64,000 nucleotides of DNA from Perca fluviatilis (taxonomy: Eukaryota > Chordata > Actinopteri > Perciformes > Percidae), in contig NC_053114.1 of the NCBI RefSeq assembly GCF_010015445.1, forward strand, positions 34,665,475 through 34,729,474. The letters are read 5' to 3'. The notes beneath the pieces were generated by a model that saw nothing but the letters and a program-made list of their open reading frames with translations, searched no databases and was not told the origin of the DNA. Within the stretch, counting starts at the first letter, position 1. Every line of letters begins with the position of its first letter. The position numbers were made by a program, and so were the translations under genes. Below are positions 1-35,003 of this stretch, piece after piece.

Positions 1-2537
1 TTTCGCTTTCTTTGTGTTAACTTCATACTCTGTGGTCTTATCGATCGACATTAACCGGAACCTCTGAGCAACGTTACAGTCTGAAAATGGCAAGTTTTAA
101 GGAACATTTGGATCGTGCAACAAGGCAGGCCTGCTTGGATCATTCGGGGAATGATTGTAAAGATTTACAAAGAATATGTTTACAGCATTTACTATCTAAA
201 TGGGAGGTTTTGGTGCCGATTGGCGGGGATTTACTATGGACAAAATACACACGGCGATACACTGGTAAGAGCAAATTTCGTTTAACACGTTTCATATGGC
301 TTGGTTTATACACAGGGATCACAGCTCCATACAATCCTAATACCTCCATGCATATATACTCTAAAACAGTAGTACTTGCAGAGTACTGGCTGCTGCATCC
401 GGAGTTTAGCGCTGCCTAAAATCATTGTGATTGTTTTTAAGAAATGCAGAGCATGTTTGTGTATATCCAGGAGTGTTGTGTGGAAGGGCCAAACCTTATT
501 CCGCAGCGCTGTGGAGATATGTCTGGCAATGCGAGACTACACAATCAGGGACTGATGACTCAATGCAAGATGTTTCTCATCCAAATAAAACAGTGCAACA
601 TTTCATTTGCCCAGCACACACTATGTGGTTATGGTAAAAGATTGACAGTTTTTGTGCAGCACATAAAAGGCAAGGAGGAGAATACTGCCAGTCCATCACT
701 CACAGAGTTTGGTCTCTTGTCCTTTCCCTGCAGTGATTCAACCACTAAGAGCAATTGTCTATGACAGGGTGCACGGTAGAACGCCTGTTCTCCACACGGC
801 ACAGCAGGGCATCCATGCTGACAAGTAGTCCTAAATGTTTGTCGCTACTTTACGACAGATTTAAGACAGATGGCAGAGAGATTGGACTATGACGACATTA
901 TTGCATCCCCGAAGAGCAAGCCTCCATGTCTTGCACTGTGAAGTCATCTAATAGAAGGATGATTTAACTTGTGTATGTAACTGAGTGTTGCTGGCTATAC
1001 CACTGATGTTGAAATGTCAAAATTCCACCATCAGGCAACCAACTTGTAGAGTTAAAATGCCATGTTTTCAGGAGTTGCAGGTTAGACACAAAAAACACAA
1101 GGCAGGAAGTCAAACAAGACATGACACATTGGACGTGACTCTACAAAATAAAACAGGAAAGTAAAAACCCAGGATCATGGGATAAAAGGTTTGGCTAAAA
1201 AAATATGATATATGGTCATATATGGTTTTAAACACTATGGGACTAAAGAAAAGAAAAGAAAAAAAAAAAGAAGGAAATTTCACGGAATTGACTCACTCAC
1301 CCTGAAAAATGACTAAAATGCACAAGCATTTTAATTGCCAATCCAGATGTCAGTCGACTCAGTCAACATTTTTTTGACATTTAAGTTAATAAAACAATCA
1401 TATCTATTTCAACCATACCTGAAGGAGTACATCAATCCGGCAAAGGTCAAAGGGTTATAGCAGCCACAGAAAATTTTACCAATGTTACCTTACAGTCATA
1501 TTTCATTCTCATGTGTTTAATACCTTTCCACTCCCCCATGGTCCCTCAGACTGGTTATCTGTGCTGTTGTGAAAGAGGCCAACCAAACTGTTAGAAAGGC
1601 CACCCTCCCTCAGTCGTCCAGCAAGCCTGCTCAGCCAATCGGCCATCCTGTTTCCAGACAGCACAGTCATTTCCCAGCCCAGTGGAGCAGCACTCCCTGA
1701 CCTCCGCCTCGACCTCCGCCTCAACAGCCTGAGCTCCAACACCAGCACCAGCTCCAGCCCAGAGAGCAGGCTCAGGCCACCTCCACTTATTTATGAGCCA
1801 TTTCACACAGTGCTGCTCCCATTAGAGACCCAGCCTTGGCCCACCTTACACGGCACTCTCCTTGCACTTAACACATAGAGTACACCAGCAGGGCCAGGGG
1901 GACATGGGCAGTGGGTGGGGATGGTGGCTGGCTTGGGGAGACCATTAGACCTGTCACGCAGGTACTGTCACACACCCAGCTCAAGATGACAAACAATCAG
2001 AGAACGGCAAACATATATCAATCTACTTCCTGGTTAGCAAACATTTCCTGCGGACAGCTGCTAGGAGACAGCAATCACTACGTCTAGCACAATCTTTTAT
2101 TACTGTAGCACCTTTTGAAATGTGTGATGAATAGCTATTTGACTATGTTCAGGGAAATAATCGCCCACTGATCTAATTTAATGATGGGTTACACTTATTG
2201 AACCATAATTGGACATTACATCATTTCTCATTCCTTTCATTGGAGCTGAACTGTTAGGCTACCCTTAGCAGGAAACAGAGAGACTCAGAAAGAAATATAA
2301 AAAAGTTGATTCTCCACAGCATTACATTTTATTGATGGATTGATTCACAAAACCATATGAGACGTTAATAAGAAACTCTGCTTATGCATGACTGAAAACA
2401 AGATTAGTCTGAGCTGGTAACATTCAAACACTGCACAAAGCCAGTGAATATTAGCTTGTTTACTTTGCACCAGAATGGAGGTGACAATCTTGACTGACCT
2501 AGAAGCTATTTATAGAGAAAAAGAGATGAAGACCCAC
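1..2537. other. Left flank, presumably within the CD276-like gene; no exon recognised
   Basis: Neither strand shows a reading frame I recognise. A transmembrane exon was expected here if the CD276-like gene continues leftward, but I found no hydrophobic segment behind an acceptor on the minus strand, so that exon probably lies beyond the window or is too divergent to see. A 110-codon plus-strand frame at 87-419 and two minus-strand frames around 1509-1806 have no recognisable motif. The stretch near 430-541 looks like a MITE end and is listed separately. Confidence 0.5.
430..541. repeat. Probable MITE terminal remnant
   Basis: The segment holds a short fold-back around CAGCGCTG, followed by TCTGGCAATGCGAGACT. 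This resembles the end of a very common teleost MITE. Only one end is convincing and I see no target-site duplication, so the family assignment rests on recognition alone. Confidence 0.35.
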
Positions 2538-24715
<22,178 letters not shown>

Positions 24716-24774
24716 GGTATACCAGGGTGGATTGGAACCGCAGGTCAACTTCTTCAGACACAGAGCTGCAGGTA

Positions 24775-25835
24775 AAAAAATAAAAAACACAGACATCTGA
24801 GGAGGAGGAAGACTGTTACAACACAGAACAGAACACAATAACTCCAGCAAAATAAGAAGATAAGTGGATAGAAGGAGGATTAGGAAGTGATAGAAACAGA
24901 GAGAGGTCTTTGTTTCAGCTTGTTTGCTCTCTCCGGTGGGTGGAGTTTGAGACAATGAGACAATCCAACATATTTCATGAAGTAAAGGCTATTTAAAATT
25001 CCACAATATTTTTTGTGACTGGCAAATTTATCTGAAATCATGTCTGAAGGTGACTATTTCAGTCCTTTTTTCTGGCCTACTCGGGGCTTTTCTCTTTCAG
25101 AAAGGGAGGGAGGTGTGATGACAAATGGGAACTTCCAAAGTTGACAGGAAACAGCCAACTCATACTCTCTGCTTTCCAGAGGGAAAACATAACTTTCAGA
25201 GTGAGTAGAGAGGGACAAAACTATCACTGTCTATTTCTACACATGAAATATTTATGAGATATTAGGTCACTATTTGTATCTGTATTTGTTGGGGGAAAGC
25301 TACTTGTATTTAAACTTTAGATACAACTCGAGGCACATGTTTTTTCATTGATTTGAAGTCATTGTTTTACAGCCACCTATTATAAGTAATTGGGTATAAC
25401 AACAGTACAACAGCAAAGCTGAAAAGCAAATTCACTGTATCGGTTTCAGTGTCCATGTTTGCTTGTTGCATGTCTTCTAGGATTAATGCAAGGCTCTGTG
25501 GTGGATTTCAGGGCCCTTAATGACCACATAAGTCTATCACGTTAAAAACAAAAACAATTAGGTCACTGAAGAATCAATACAACAAAATAAAGTAATGGAT
25601 TACCTAGATCGAGCAAGTTTCAAGTCACTGCAAGTTTTCATGTTGAACTGAAATGAATGGAACCAAATGCTACAATGCTGTGCATAATTGGATACACTGG
25701 ATTAATTGGGTGCAAGTGTGTAGAGTACAAAAAGAAAAAGAGGAAGACAAAAAGAGAGAAAGAGAAGAGAGGGGGAAGTTTTCTATTATGAATCAGACTC
25801 AGCATTTTAAGCAAATAGGGTATTTCTACGTTATG
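24775..25835. other. Upstream of the candidate cd276 first coding exon; nothing recognised
   Basis: A 5'-UTR exon and promoter of the cd276-like gene would be expected to the right of 24765, but neither can be located from sequence alone. Only purine-rich low-complexity patches are seen (for example about 25725-25775). Confidence 0.35.
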
Positions 25836-25837
25836 AA

Positions 25838-26371
25838 AGATAAGATAAGATAGACTTTATTAATCCCACACTGGGGAAATTCCTGTGCTACAGCAGCTCA
25901 AAAGAAAAAAATAAATTTCAGAATCAAATTAGAATAACACAAATACACATTAAATAGACATAATATAAATAATACATAACATATTTACACAATAAACACC
26001 CTTATATAAACAAACAGTATATATACAAAGATATATAGATGAGTAAGGTGCGGATGAATAGAAATGACATATTACACAGTTGGAGGTGACACAGAGTAAA
26101 AAGTTCTTAACCCAATTTTAAACATATCTAGAAGGAATCTACAGCCATTTGAGTTATTGGATATCTTCTCCAGATATCTGTATTGTGTTAGAATGTGCGA
26201 GACATAACCTTGAGCACAAAGGCGTGTGAACAACAATCTACCACCAGTGCAAACCAGTTGGCTTCCTGTCAATAACTGATATAGCATGACATACTTTCTT
26301 TTTTTACTCTCCTTTCCTTGTGCTAAGTTATCCATGTCTTCCTGTCTGCCCATACTCTCAATTCCTCCCAT
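25838..26371 (-). mobile_element. LINE 3' end remnant (minus orientation)
   Basis: The left edge has tandem AAGAT/AGATA units, then ACTTTATTAATCCCACACTG and GGGGAAATTCCTGTGCTACA. Read on the minus strand this is the familiar teleost LINE tail 'CCCAGTGTGGGATTAATAAAG' followed by a short tandem repeat. The interior to about 26371 includes a 99-codon minus frame with no motif I can name. It is probably an L2-type terminal fragment. Confidence 0.5.
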
Positions 26372-26453
26372 TTAGTTTGGCATTTTCATCTATTTAAACT
26401 TTGTGACCACACAATGCTGTCATTTACATATTTTTGTTTGTTTCTGTTGTTAA

Positions 26454-26690
26454 AGTGCTCATATTATGCTTATTTTCAGGTTCATAATTGTATTTAAAGC
26501 TTGTACCAGAATAGGTTTACATGGTTTAATTTTCAAAAAACACCATATTTTTGTTGTCCTGCACATTGCTGCAGCTCCTCTTTTCACCCTGTGTGTTGAG
26601 CTCTCTGTTTTAGCTACAGAGTGAGGCATCTCACTTCTATTCCATCTTTGTTGGGAGTCGCACATACGCAGTAGCTAGGTAAGGACTAAT
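26454..26690 (-). mobile_element. TTAA-flanked MITE, copy B, truncated
   Basis: It starts AGTGCTCATATTATGC after TTAA at 26450-26453 and matches copy C (39417-39922) in inverted orientation for about 230 bp, then homology stops near 26690. The far terminal repeat is missing. A 68-codon minus frame inside it matches a frame in copy C; this reflects shared repeat sequence, not a gene. Confidence 0.8.
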
Positions 26691-27739
26691 ACCCAGTCAG
26701 ATACTAGAAAAATATAGCTCAGTTTTCCATATCCACACTGTCTTTCTTTTTAACATGTAGCCACCTTTAATAATGCTTTCACATTTTCCACTTACTCAGC
26801 ATTTACAGTAACAGCTGTGGGTGTTTCACAACTTTGATCAACTGTGAACATCAAGGTTCAGAGTTGCTAAACCTTCAATGCTATAACGTCCCACCAATCA
26901 ACAAAAGTAAAACCTTATGGTTGAGAAGTTAAATGTCTACACAAATCCACAATTAAAAGTTCAGCAAACATAAGCAACAATATGTTTTGGACATAAATTC
27001 TTTGAAGTTGGAGAAGGCAGCTAACCAGTCGTGATGTTTTGGTGCAATGAATGATTTCTATATTGCTGTTAGCTGTAGTTCCACCTCAGGCCAGACCAAA
27101 CGGTTTTCCATGAGGCTCCATTTATGGCTAAAGCAGAGAGGATGTGGGCAGGAGTGCGGCTTCATCACTAAGTTTCCATAACAGCACACACACCATTTTC
27201 TCTCTGGACTTTGAGAAGGCTAGTCTGCTAGAGACCAACTGAAAAGACAGACTTGTAACACTATCTGAATTTACCCTCAGAGGCAGAGAATATGGGTTAT
27301 TCACTGCACAGACATTCAAACATGGGGATAAATATTCAAAGAGGAAACGATCAAACACATATCACAGTTATCCTGTCCAAATGGACAAGATTTCTATAAA
27401 TATATACATATATATCTGTAAGCTCTCCTAACGATGGCATGAAGAGAAATATGCCAACACACCAAACCACAGTCTGACGGTGTCTGTGTTGTTCAGACAC
27501 AAGGAAGCCATCAAAGGTTTTTTTACTGAATGACTCAAGTACTTTACCGACCCCATGCCAGCATGTAGATGCCCTTTTCTCCTTTCATTTGACGATTTAA
27601 CTTTAACAATTCAGTTCAATGTCAGAGATCAAAACAAGCTGACCACACTTGCAAGTCACAACACCTAAAAATACAATGATACAATAAACTTTAACTGTAA
27701 AAAGTTGTATTTTTCAAAAATCTACGTTATCCATCACTA

Positions 27740-28105
27740 TATTGCACCAATGTATCAAAACTATTGCTGGCTCTTTATTCAGATTTCAATGCTGTTCATG
27801 GAATGAACGAATAATTGTGCTCTCTAAATTGAAGACCATTAAAATGGAAAGGAAACGGTCTTTGACCGACCGCATCTTCAAGAAATGTCAACAACACCTG
27901 TACTGTCTTCGGAAGCTACGACAACTAGAGGTCAACAAGTCAATACTCCAGTCATTTCAAAACTGTTTCATCCAATCTACCCTCACCTTCAGCTTATTGG
28001 CATGGTTTGGTTCTCCTGACTGAGTTGAACAAATGTCCCCTCAACAGAATCATAAAGATGAGCGGGAAGATCACTGGACAACCCCAGGCCACTCTCACAA
28101 CCACA
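27740..28105 (+). mobile_element. L2-like LINE fragment, first piece
   Basis: A plus-strand frame (27742-28023) has RIFKKCQQHLYCLRKLRQLE, SILQSFQNCFIQSTLTFSLL and AWFGSPD, the C-terminal reverse-transcriptase region of L2-type LINEs ('..RLYFLRKL..' and '..ES.LTFS...WFG'). After a stop and frameshift the coding-like signal continues to about 28090. A sequence at about 28106-28680 separates it from its likely 3' tail. Confidence 0.7.
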
Positions 28106-28680
28106 GTGTTTCCTCTATGTTGATTTGACCGTGGCGGCCCCCCACGGCAACATTTCTGCCCCCCACGGTATCAGAAATAGGGCTGCATTGTTTGCGTGCA
28201 TGTTGGAGAATAGCGCGGACACATGAGGCTAACTAGCCAGTTGAGATCATGTGTGCGTCTTTGAGAACTGTAAGTCGTATAACTTATGTTGTCGGTTCAT
28301 TTAAACCTGGTCTTGCAAATTGAAATTAAGTTAACTGGTGAGTTTCGTTGTTTGTGTTCTTCACCTGCGAACTAAATTGCACGTGGCTGCTGATTCGATA
28401 TAATAGCTCACGTTTGTATTTTAGGTGCGTTATTTACATGCTGAAGTAGTTACACTGCATTAAGATAATGTAATTAATAGTGGGTTTATTGTTATTTGCT
28501 ACAGAATGCTTAGTCTATATGTCCAGATCAAAGTTGGCCTACATAGGAACTCAAAAAATACAGTTTAATCACAACTGAAAATATGCCTCATTGTGTGTGT
28601 GAATAGAGGTGAATAAATATATTGGTTTGTGTTGTAACAAAGTGTCAGTTCAGTTTCATGGTGGGGCGAGGGGGGGGGCA
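28106..28680. mobile_element. Probable insertion splitting the L2-like LINE
   Basis: It begins CAGTGTTTCCTCTATGTTGA, a typical hAT-like terminus, followed by C-rich hairpin-forming sequence (GGCCCCCCACGG, CCCCCCACGG), and ends in a G-rich stretch (GGGGCGAGGGGGGGGG). LINE tail sequence resumes near 28681. I do not see the matching right terminal repeat or an 8-bp duplication, so boundaries and class are uncertain. Confidence 0.4.
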
Positions 28681-28920
28681 TCCATCAGACTGTTGAACAA
28701 ACAATAACCACCCCCCATCGATCGAACCAGACTTCAACCTATTCTCCCTACCCACCCCTCTACTCCTACCCTCAGGGTTTTTAGTTTCTTTTAGTATTTA
28801 TGTATTCTCTGGTATGATTAATACAGACTATGTATTGTTGGATGTTGTGTTTGAATGTGCCTGACCACAAACGAAGTTCCCTCACGGGAAAAATAAAGTT
28901 CTTTTGATTTTGATTTGAAA
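28681..28920 (+). mobile_element. L2-like LINE 3' tail, second piece
   Basis: CATCAGACTGTTGAACAAAC continues as an LINE end, with a pyrimidine-rich stretch and GGGAAAAATAAAGTTCTTTT at the 3' terminus. It fits as the tail of the fragment at 27740-28105. Confidence 0.55.
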
Positions 28921-29945
28921 GTCGGAATTTTTTTTTTTTTAGCACCATTTATCATACAGACATACAAAACAAATTCCACACATCACCACCATATCATCAA
29001 ATTTTCCGATGATACTGCACTGGTAGCTCTGATGAAGGAGGCGGAGGGGGCTGACCTCTATGTGGAAACGGTGAATAATCTGGCAAAGTGGTGTGATTTA
29101 AATGCCCTCATCCTCAATACACAGAAAATTGAGGAGATTATCTTCGGCACCTCTCATGACTGCCACATTACACCAATAACCATCCACAATCAAACCATAA
29201 AACAAAATTCATCCTTCAAATACCTTGGAGTGCATGTGGACAGTGACCTTTCCTTGACCTATATTGTAGACTATGTCTGCAGCAAAGTACAGCAGAGAAT
29301 CTACTTTTTAAGGAGATTTAGGTCATTCGGAGCGAGCAGCGAAATCCTGTTTCTTTTCTTTGTGTCAATAATTCAAAGCATTCTGCAGTATGGAGGCGCA
29401 GTGTGGTTTGGGGGCCACTCAGTTCATCTGAAGGCCAGGATTCTACGGCTCCTGAGGATTTGTACCAAATTGGTGGGACGTTCAGTGGAGAACGCGTTCA
29501 CTGAAAGCCACGTATTGCACACTGTCAGACTGGCTGACAAAATGTCCCAGGACTCTTCCCATGTGTTGCATGGGGAGTACCAACTACTGCCCTCCGGGAG
29601 GTGCTATAGGGTCTCAGACTGCAGAAAGAACAAATATAAACACTAATGTATTTCCTCTGTCAATATCTCTGCTGAATCAACACAGGAAAGCAAAGAAGTG
29701 ATAGTTCCTCCCTATTTTTACTATTATCTATTTTATTTATTTTAATTTATTTATATATTTATGGTTATTTAAGACCACTCTTGCAGGGCAGGGCCCCCCT
29801 CATGTTAATTAAGTATCTATGTTTTATTGTTGCCTCTATGTTTTTAGCTTTTGTTTTTAGGTTGTTGTGGTGATTGTTGGATTTTGTATTGCAAGACAAA
29901 TTTCCGTGTACACGGACAATAAAGTGCTATCTATCTATCTATAAC
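28921..29945 (+). mobile_element. L2/Rex1-type LINE, 5'-truncated, with reverse-transcriptase C-terminus
   Basis: A 243-codon plus-strand frame (28915-29646) contains SDDTALVALM (the polymerase aspartate pair), SFKYLGVHVDSDLS, VQQRIYFLRRFRSFG and a CTKLVG block, the order found after the catalytic site of L2/Rex-type reverse transcriptases. The 3' end reads ACACGGACAATAAAGTGCTA followed by TCTA repeats, the usual tail. It starts directly after the tail of the preceding LINE with a poly-T stretch at the joint. The upstream endonuclease and first half of the polymerase are absent. Confidence 0.82.
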
Positions 29946-29949
29946 AATA

Positions 29950-31100
29950 CATGCCAGGTAATGTCAAGTGGTATATAGGGTCGGAAGCTTTTGAGCCATA
30001 ATCACCAGTGTATTTCATTTTGACACTGCGCTAAGGATTATTAAGCTTCTTACCGAAGTCAAAGGAAAGAGAAATTATTCTTGAAGTATCACAGAACATT
30101 AAGATTTACTATTTCGCCATGGTCATTATACCATTGCAGTATTCTTTCGAGAAATCTGTGACAGTGGCTCTCTAACAGTTTGTCTTTTTACTGACACTAC
30201 TGTTCTTGAGTCCACTCCTCTCCTGGATGACAAGGCCATTCTTAAACACTAGTAATATAATAAATCTGACTGACCTTTTGGGCTAAAATGTCTCATTGGC
30301 ATATGGCTGGCACCATTGTCAATCTCCTCAAACCACTGGGAACCATTCAACCCTTGACGATGGGGATATTTCCAATCTGGAAGACACCGGCCCCATCGAG
30401 GACCGAATCATGGGATGAACGTGAGCCTTTTAAATCCATATGGCAGCAGGGGTGAGAATTTAGGGATGACTGAATTCACCTCATGCAGGGAAATGTTCCC
30501 CGTAGTAGTCTAGTCAATTAGTGCATTACGTGGTCAAATTATACATTAGCTTGTCAAACTGAAGAAAAAAGGAGCTCCATAAACGTCAAGAAAGCTTTAT
30601 GGCTCAGACGTATGAAAGTTTTACTTGCCAGCTTTCTTTATAACTACTCAACCTCAAATTTACAATTCATAATAGGCCATGCATCAGTATCATACAGCAA
30701 TCTAATAATAGGCAAGACAATGCAGTACTAGACTGTATATAGATCAGTATGCAATGTGACGGAAACTCCAACATCCTGCTTTTGCAAAGCCACAGGAGCC
30801 AATTAAGTGTAACCTTTATCTTATGGCAGCTTTGTTCAATAATATGGAGATGAAATTATACTATGAACTGCCAAACTGCAATCACGTCCCTGGTAAAAAA
30901 TGCAGTAGAGCATCTTGCACATGTCAAAAGACATAATTATGTCTCCACTATATCAGAAACCATTTCCTACACAAGTCAGAACAGTAAATACAACATCCTC
31001 CTACATTCCACAGGAAGCTGTACCTGCCAGCGGAGCACAGCTGCACTATCATGTGATAAGGGCAGCATCAGGCCAGGCAACATCCTCATTGCAGCCTAAA
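29950..31100. other. Intergenic DNA, nothing recognised
   Basis: No gene, RNA or classifiable repeat seen; small frames near 30863-31157 lack motifs. Confidence 0.4.
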
Positions 31101-31111
31101 GTACAGCATCT

Positions 31112-31276
31112 TAGTGGTTCCCAACCTTTTCTGTTTCACAAGTCTGGAAGAAAATAAGCATAGTGTGGCATGAATATGTTTTTTCTTCACTTTTCTACCC
31201 TGTTAATTATCTATTGACCCCTCAGATTTGTCTTGTGACCCTTTTTGGGTCTCGAACCTCGGGTTGGGAACCACTG
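31112..31276. mobile_element. Small MITE with GTGGTTCCCAACC termini, copy 1
   Basis: Inverted ends AGTGGTTCCCAACC and GGTTGGGAACCACT bound about 165 bp, a hAT-like terminal type. The internal motif CCCCTCAGATTTGTCTTGTG is shared with the copy at 59936-60102. The target duplication is not clear. Confidence 0.7.
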
Positions 31277-31289
31277 TGACCTAGCCAAT

Positions 31290-32860
31290 TCTGATACAGT
31301 TCATTCATTCACAAAAGAGAGAAAGAGAGAGAAGAAAACATAGGTCTACTTATTGTAATTTTAGTTCTATGGACTAACTAAGTCACAGCCCTAAGTTAGG
31401 ATTTATAAAGAAAACTGACTAGCATGACCTTAATGCAAGGTTCAGGATAAAATAGTCGCTTGCCAGTAACCGTTCACGCATAACAGTTACTTGTTTGTCC
31501 CTATTTTGAATTATGGAAGTTGCCTGACACAGATTAAATGCATTGATGCAGTGTTGACTATTTGTCAAATGGGGGCGCAGTCCATTTCATTCATAGATTG
31601 TATTCGCTCCATCTGGGAAACAGTATACTGTATATCTTAGCAGGCCTATATGTATTGCTTTAAAACTACAAACAAAAATACCAGACATGACATATACATA
31701 GAGCCAGTGAACAGAGCCAACTATGTGAGCCAGTTACCCTACCCTGAGTTCATGGGGTTCTTCTGCTCCCCGCCAGCTGTTGCTCGTCTTTGAGAATAAC
31801 CTAAGTTTAGTAACGTGCAGTTATCTTTTTATTAGCCTAACGTTAAATATGATATAATTTCTGTTAGCTCGTGCTCTGCTTTCAAACACAGTTTCTTAAG
31901 GCTTACCATGTTAGGAGGGCGAAACTTAGAAACCACCAACCATCCAGCGGCGGTGAATCTTTTCTTTGACCAGCACAGCCGTTGCTATTTTCCAGAGTAG
32001 TTCATTCCTCTTACAACAAACGCAGTAACGTTACTAGAACTGCTGCCCGGCACGATAACAGATTGTTTTGACGGTGGATAGCGCTATAGGATGTGTTTTC
32101 AGAATGTGGAGGTATGTTCCATTGATTTGGGACGGTTCTCTTCACAGAAACCACTCCTTGCGCTTTGTCCAGCAGTGATGTCATACCTTGGGGAGAAAAG
32201 AGTCTCGACAGTCCCGACCCCCAGGTTAACCGTTTGTGAGCACATCTACCTCGTTTTCTTTCCATGTACAGCGTTATAAAAGCAAGTAACGGTTATGGCC
32301 CAATTATCTTATCTGTGGGCACTCGGAATTACTTTTTATGGTATGCTACCTGATAAGTCTTTTTTTTTATTGACTTATCATACGGTCCTCAAACGTATCA
32401 CGGCAGCCGTGATACGTTTTTGATGCCGTTAAATGAAACAGGGCTAGCGTAGCCCAGTCTGCTATATTTACAAAATAATATGTGGATTTATAGGCTGCGG
32501 GGATTTGATTAATGTCATATTGTAGAACTAGAACTAGGAACTAGCATTACTGAATTCATGCGATGGCTTGGATTTGTGGTCTTTTAAGAAATAGGGAAGA
32601 TCGGCTTGAATTACACTTTTAGTTAGATATTGGCCTAAAAAATGATGCATGCAGACTAATACAATTATAGCTACTGTCTGGAATCACGTCTGCCCAAGAC
32701 ATGACAGCTTCTAAAGGAAAACAATCTTGAATAGGGCCTATGCAGAAAATCAATTGGGAACTTCTGTGCAGTAGGCCTACAGGAAAATATGGAAGTAGCT
32801 ATAAAAAGACCAGGCCTTCATAGAATGAGTTAGTTAGTAGGCAATTGCTATGAGAAACTT
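31290..32860. other. Intergenic DNA, nothing recognised
   Basis: I see no exon, RNA gene or classifiable transposon. Small frames around 32011-32279 on both strands have no recognisable motif. Confidence 0.35.
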
Positions 32861-32861
32861 T

Positions 32862-33000
32862 CTCAAAACGAAGAATCTCAAAATAATTAGAATCCTCAAA
32901 ATAATGAGTTTATCTCAAAAATAAAATAGTGAGTCATCTCATTATTTTGAGATAGGCCTACTATCTCATTATTTTGAGAAGTCATTATTAGATATACTAG
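32862..33000. repeat. Degenerate palindromic minisatellite
   Basis: Repeated CTCAAAATAAT and its complement ATTATTTTGAGA alternate, giving overlapping hairpins in an AT-rich 140-bp patch. Confidence 0.7.
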
Positions 33001-33654
33001 TGCACCGGAAAGAGCAGAGAATAATAAACAGTTGTTAGGTGGTAGTAAATGTACGTGTGGTTAATTTTGTCAATTTTTAAATTTGTTTGATATATGCTGA
33101 AACAGCTCGTGAAGACCAACATTTGAGGCTGTGGTTCATAATTGCCATATGGGCTGAAACCTAGCTAAGTCTCATTAATTACATAACACTTTAGATGAGT
33201 AATAAACAATAACTTGTTGAAAATAGCATACATTAAAAGGTCCTCGGTTATTTCTGTCAAATTAAATGTATCTTTACCATGTCATGTGATTATGCTACTT
33301 CAGTACACAACAAACAAATATAACTGTGACCATATGGATGAACATTTAATATCTATATCACAGACGCCACCGCTGACTATCCCTGTAAAAATGTGGCCAC
33401 AAATAAGCACATTGACCATGCACGATCCAGCCATATGGTTCTAGTTTTTCTTCCCATTGGAAATGGGCTTCTTTAGAAAAAATATGTTACAGAATGTAGG
33501 AAAGAATTATATGTATTGCTCACTCTTTAACAAAACAGAGGTGCGGGCAGTTTGTAATGCTGGGCAGTGATTTAAATAGGCACACAAGTTTTCTCTTTTT
33601 CTTAACTGTAAACTGCGACTGTAAAAGTGCCTTACGTGCGTGTTTGTGCGCGCG

Positions 33655-33656
<2 letters not shown>

Positions 33657-33691
<35 letters not shown>
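33657..33691. repeat. (GA)n microsatellite
   Basis: About 17 GA units, roughly 650 bp upstream of the ubl7 start codon. Confidence 0.95.
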
Positions 33692-33694
<3 letters not shown>

Positions 33695-33699
33695 GGGGT

Positions 33700-34328
33700 T
33701 AAGGATTGCATACAGTGAAGAACAGAGAAGTAAAAACTCCTTTGTTTGGACAGTGGAAGTAAACGTAACGTAGACCACGTGACTAAAACCAGGAAGGGAA
33801 TAGAGTGTCAACAATAAAACGGTGAGGTGAGTTTGCGCTTCTTTCACAAACACTACAGTTGTCGTGGCGTTTCTGTTGGACATTTATATTGATGTTATCA
33901 AAGGGGTTGTTCTAAACAAGGCATACTGATAGCCAACCTTTCATTTAGCGAATCGGCATGTTTTGTTTTTAGCAACGGCTAAGCAGCTAACCGAGGTTTG
34001 CTAACGTAGCTAGCTAGCTAGCCAACTTGTCATGTCAACCTCCCCAAAAAAGATAAAGATGAAGGTGATAATTGTTATTGTAATGTTATTCGTCTAACGT
34101 TTATTTTCTATAGTGTGTGGTAACGCTACTGAACAGAAAATAGAAGTGCCATTCTTTTCTCTAATCTTATCTTGAAATGAAAGCATAGTGACATTATAAT
34201 ATAACATCGTAGCTACTTCTAGGCTAGCCTGTGGCCGTCTAGGCAACACCAATAGCTACTGATCAAGTCTGTAGTTACTGTCCACGCCACCATGTTAAGG
34301 TTGTGTTCTGTTTGTGTAAAAGGTAGAG
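33700..34328 (+). promoter_or_regulatory. ubl7: Candidate ubl7 promoter and 5' UTR region
   Basis: The start-codon exon of ubl7 begins with an acceptor a few bases before the ATG (GTAAAAG at 34316-34322, or GTAG at 34323-34326), so a non-coding first exon must lie upstream. A GAG|GTGAGT donor at 33826/33827 would suit its end, and the flanking 33.7-33.9 kb is less AT-rich than the DNA around it. No TATA box stands out. This is inference from position. Confidence 0.35.
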
Positions 34329-34968
34329 ATGGCTTCTTCAGACTGGCACCTGTCTTTGAAGCTGGCGAATCGTCCCAAATCCACCTTCCACTTCCCAGAC
34401 ATGATGCCAGGGGATGTTCCACCTGGAGGATACAGAATCGCTACTTTAAAACAACTTGTTGCAGCACAGACCCCAGATTCCATCCCAGATCCTGAACTAA
34501 TAGGTGTGTTACACCTGCTGTGGCGGTTGACCACAATGTTAGCTGTGAATGAAATGTTTCTGTTTGTGTGCTGTCAGCTTTTGTTGAATACCTCTTGTTA
34601 TTTGCCCTAAAATTTTTCTATCTCTGTTCCTGTATCAGAACTGGTCCACTGTGGGCGGAAACTTAAGGACGACCTAACTCTGGATGCCTGTGGGATTCAA
34701 CCGGGATCCACCTTACACATCCTCAAAAAGACTTGGCCAGAGCCAGGGAGCAGCGCAGGTCTGTCTGTTTGTCATTTTCAGTACGGAAATAAATTATATT
34801 TTAGCTGTAGGATACTGTAAGTGAAACTGAAAGTCTTAATCTGTGTGTGTGTGTGTATTTCTTTTCTAGAGCCTGTGAACAGAGCAACTGCAGCCAGGGA
34901 GTTCAGGGTGTTTCATGCTGCTCTTCACTCTCTCAACTCTGCCTACAGAGACTCGGTGAGTAGAAAAG

Positions 34969-35003
<35 letters not shown>

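Noticed and set aside
87..419. 110-codon plus-strand frame near the left edge
   Set aside because: No recognisable motif and no splice context. It is followed by MITE-like sequence, and a frame of this length arises by chance in 64 kb.
1509..1806. Minus-strand frames as a possible cd276 transmembrane exon
   Set aside because: No hydrophobic segment of membrane length and no suitable acceptor; the arginine- and glutamate-rich stretches come from a short GC-rich direct repeat.
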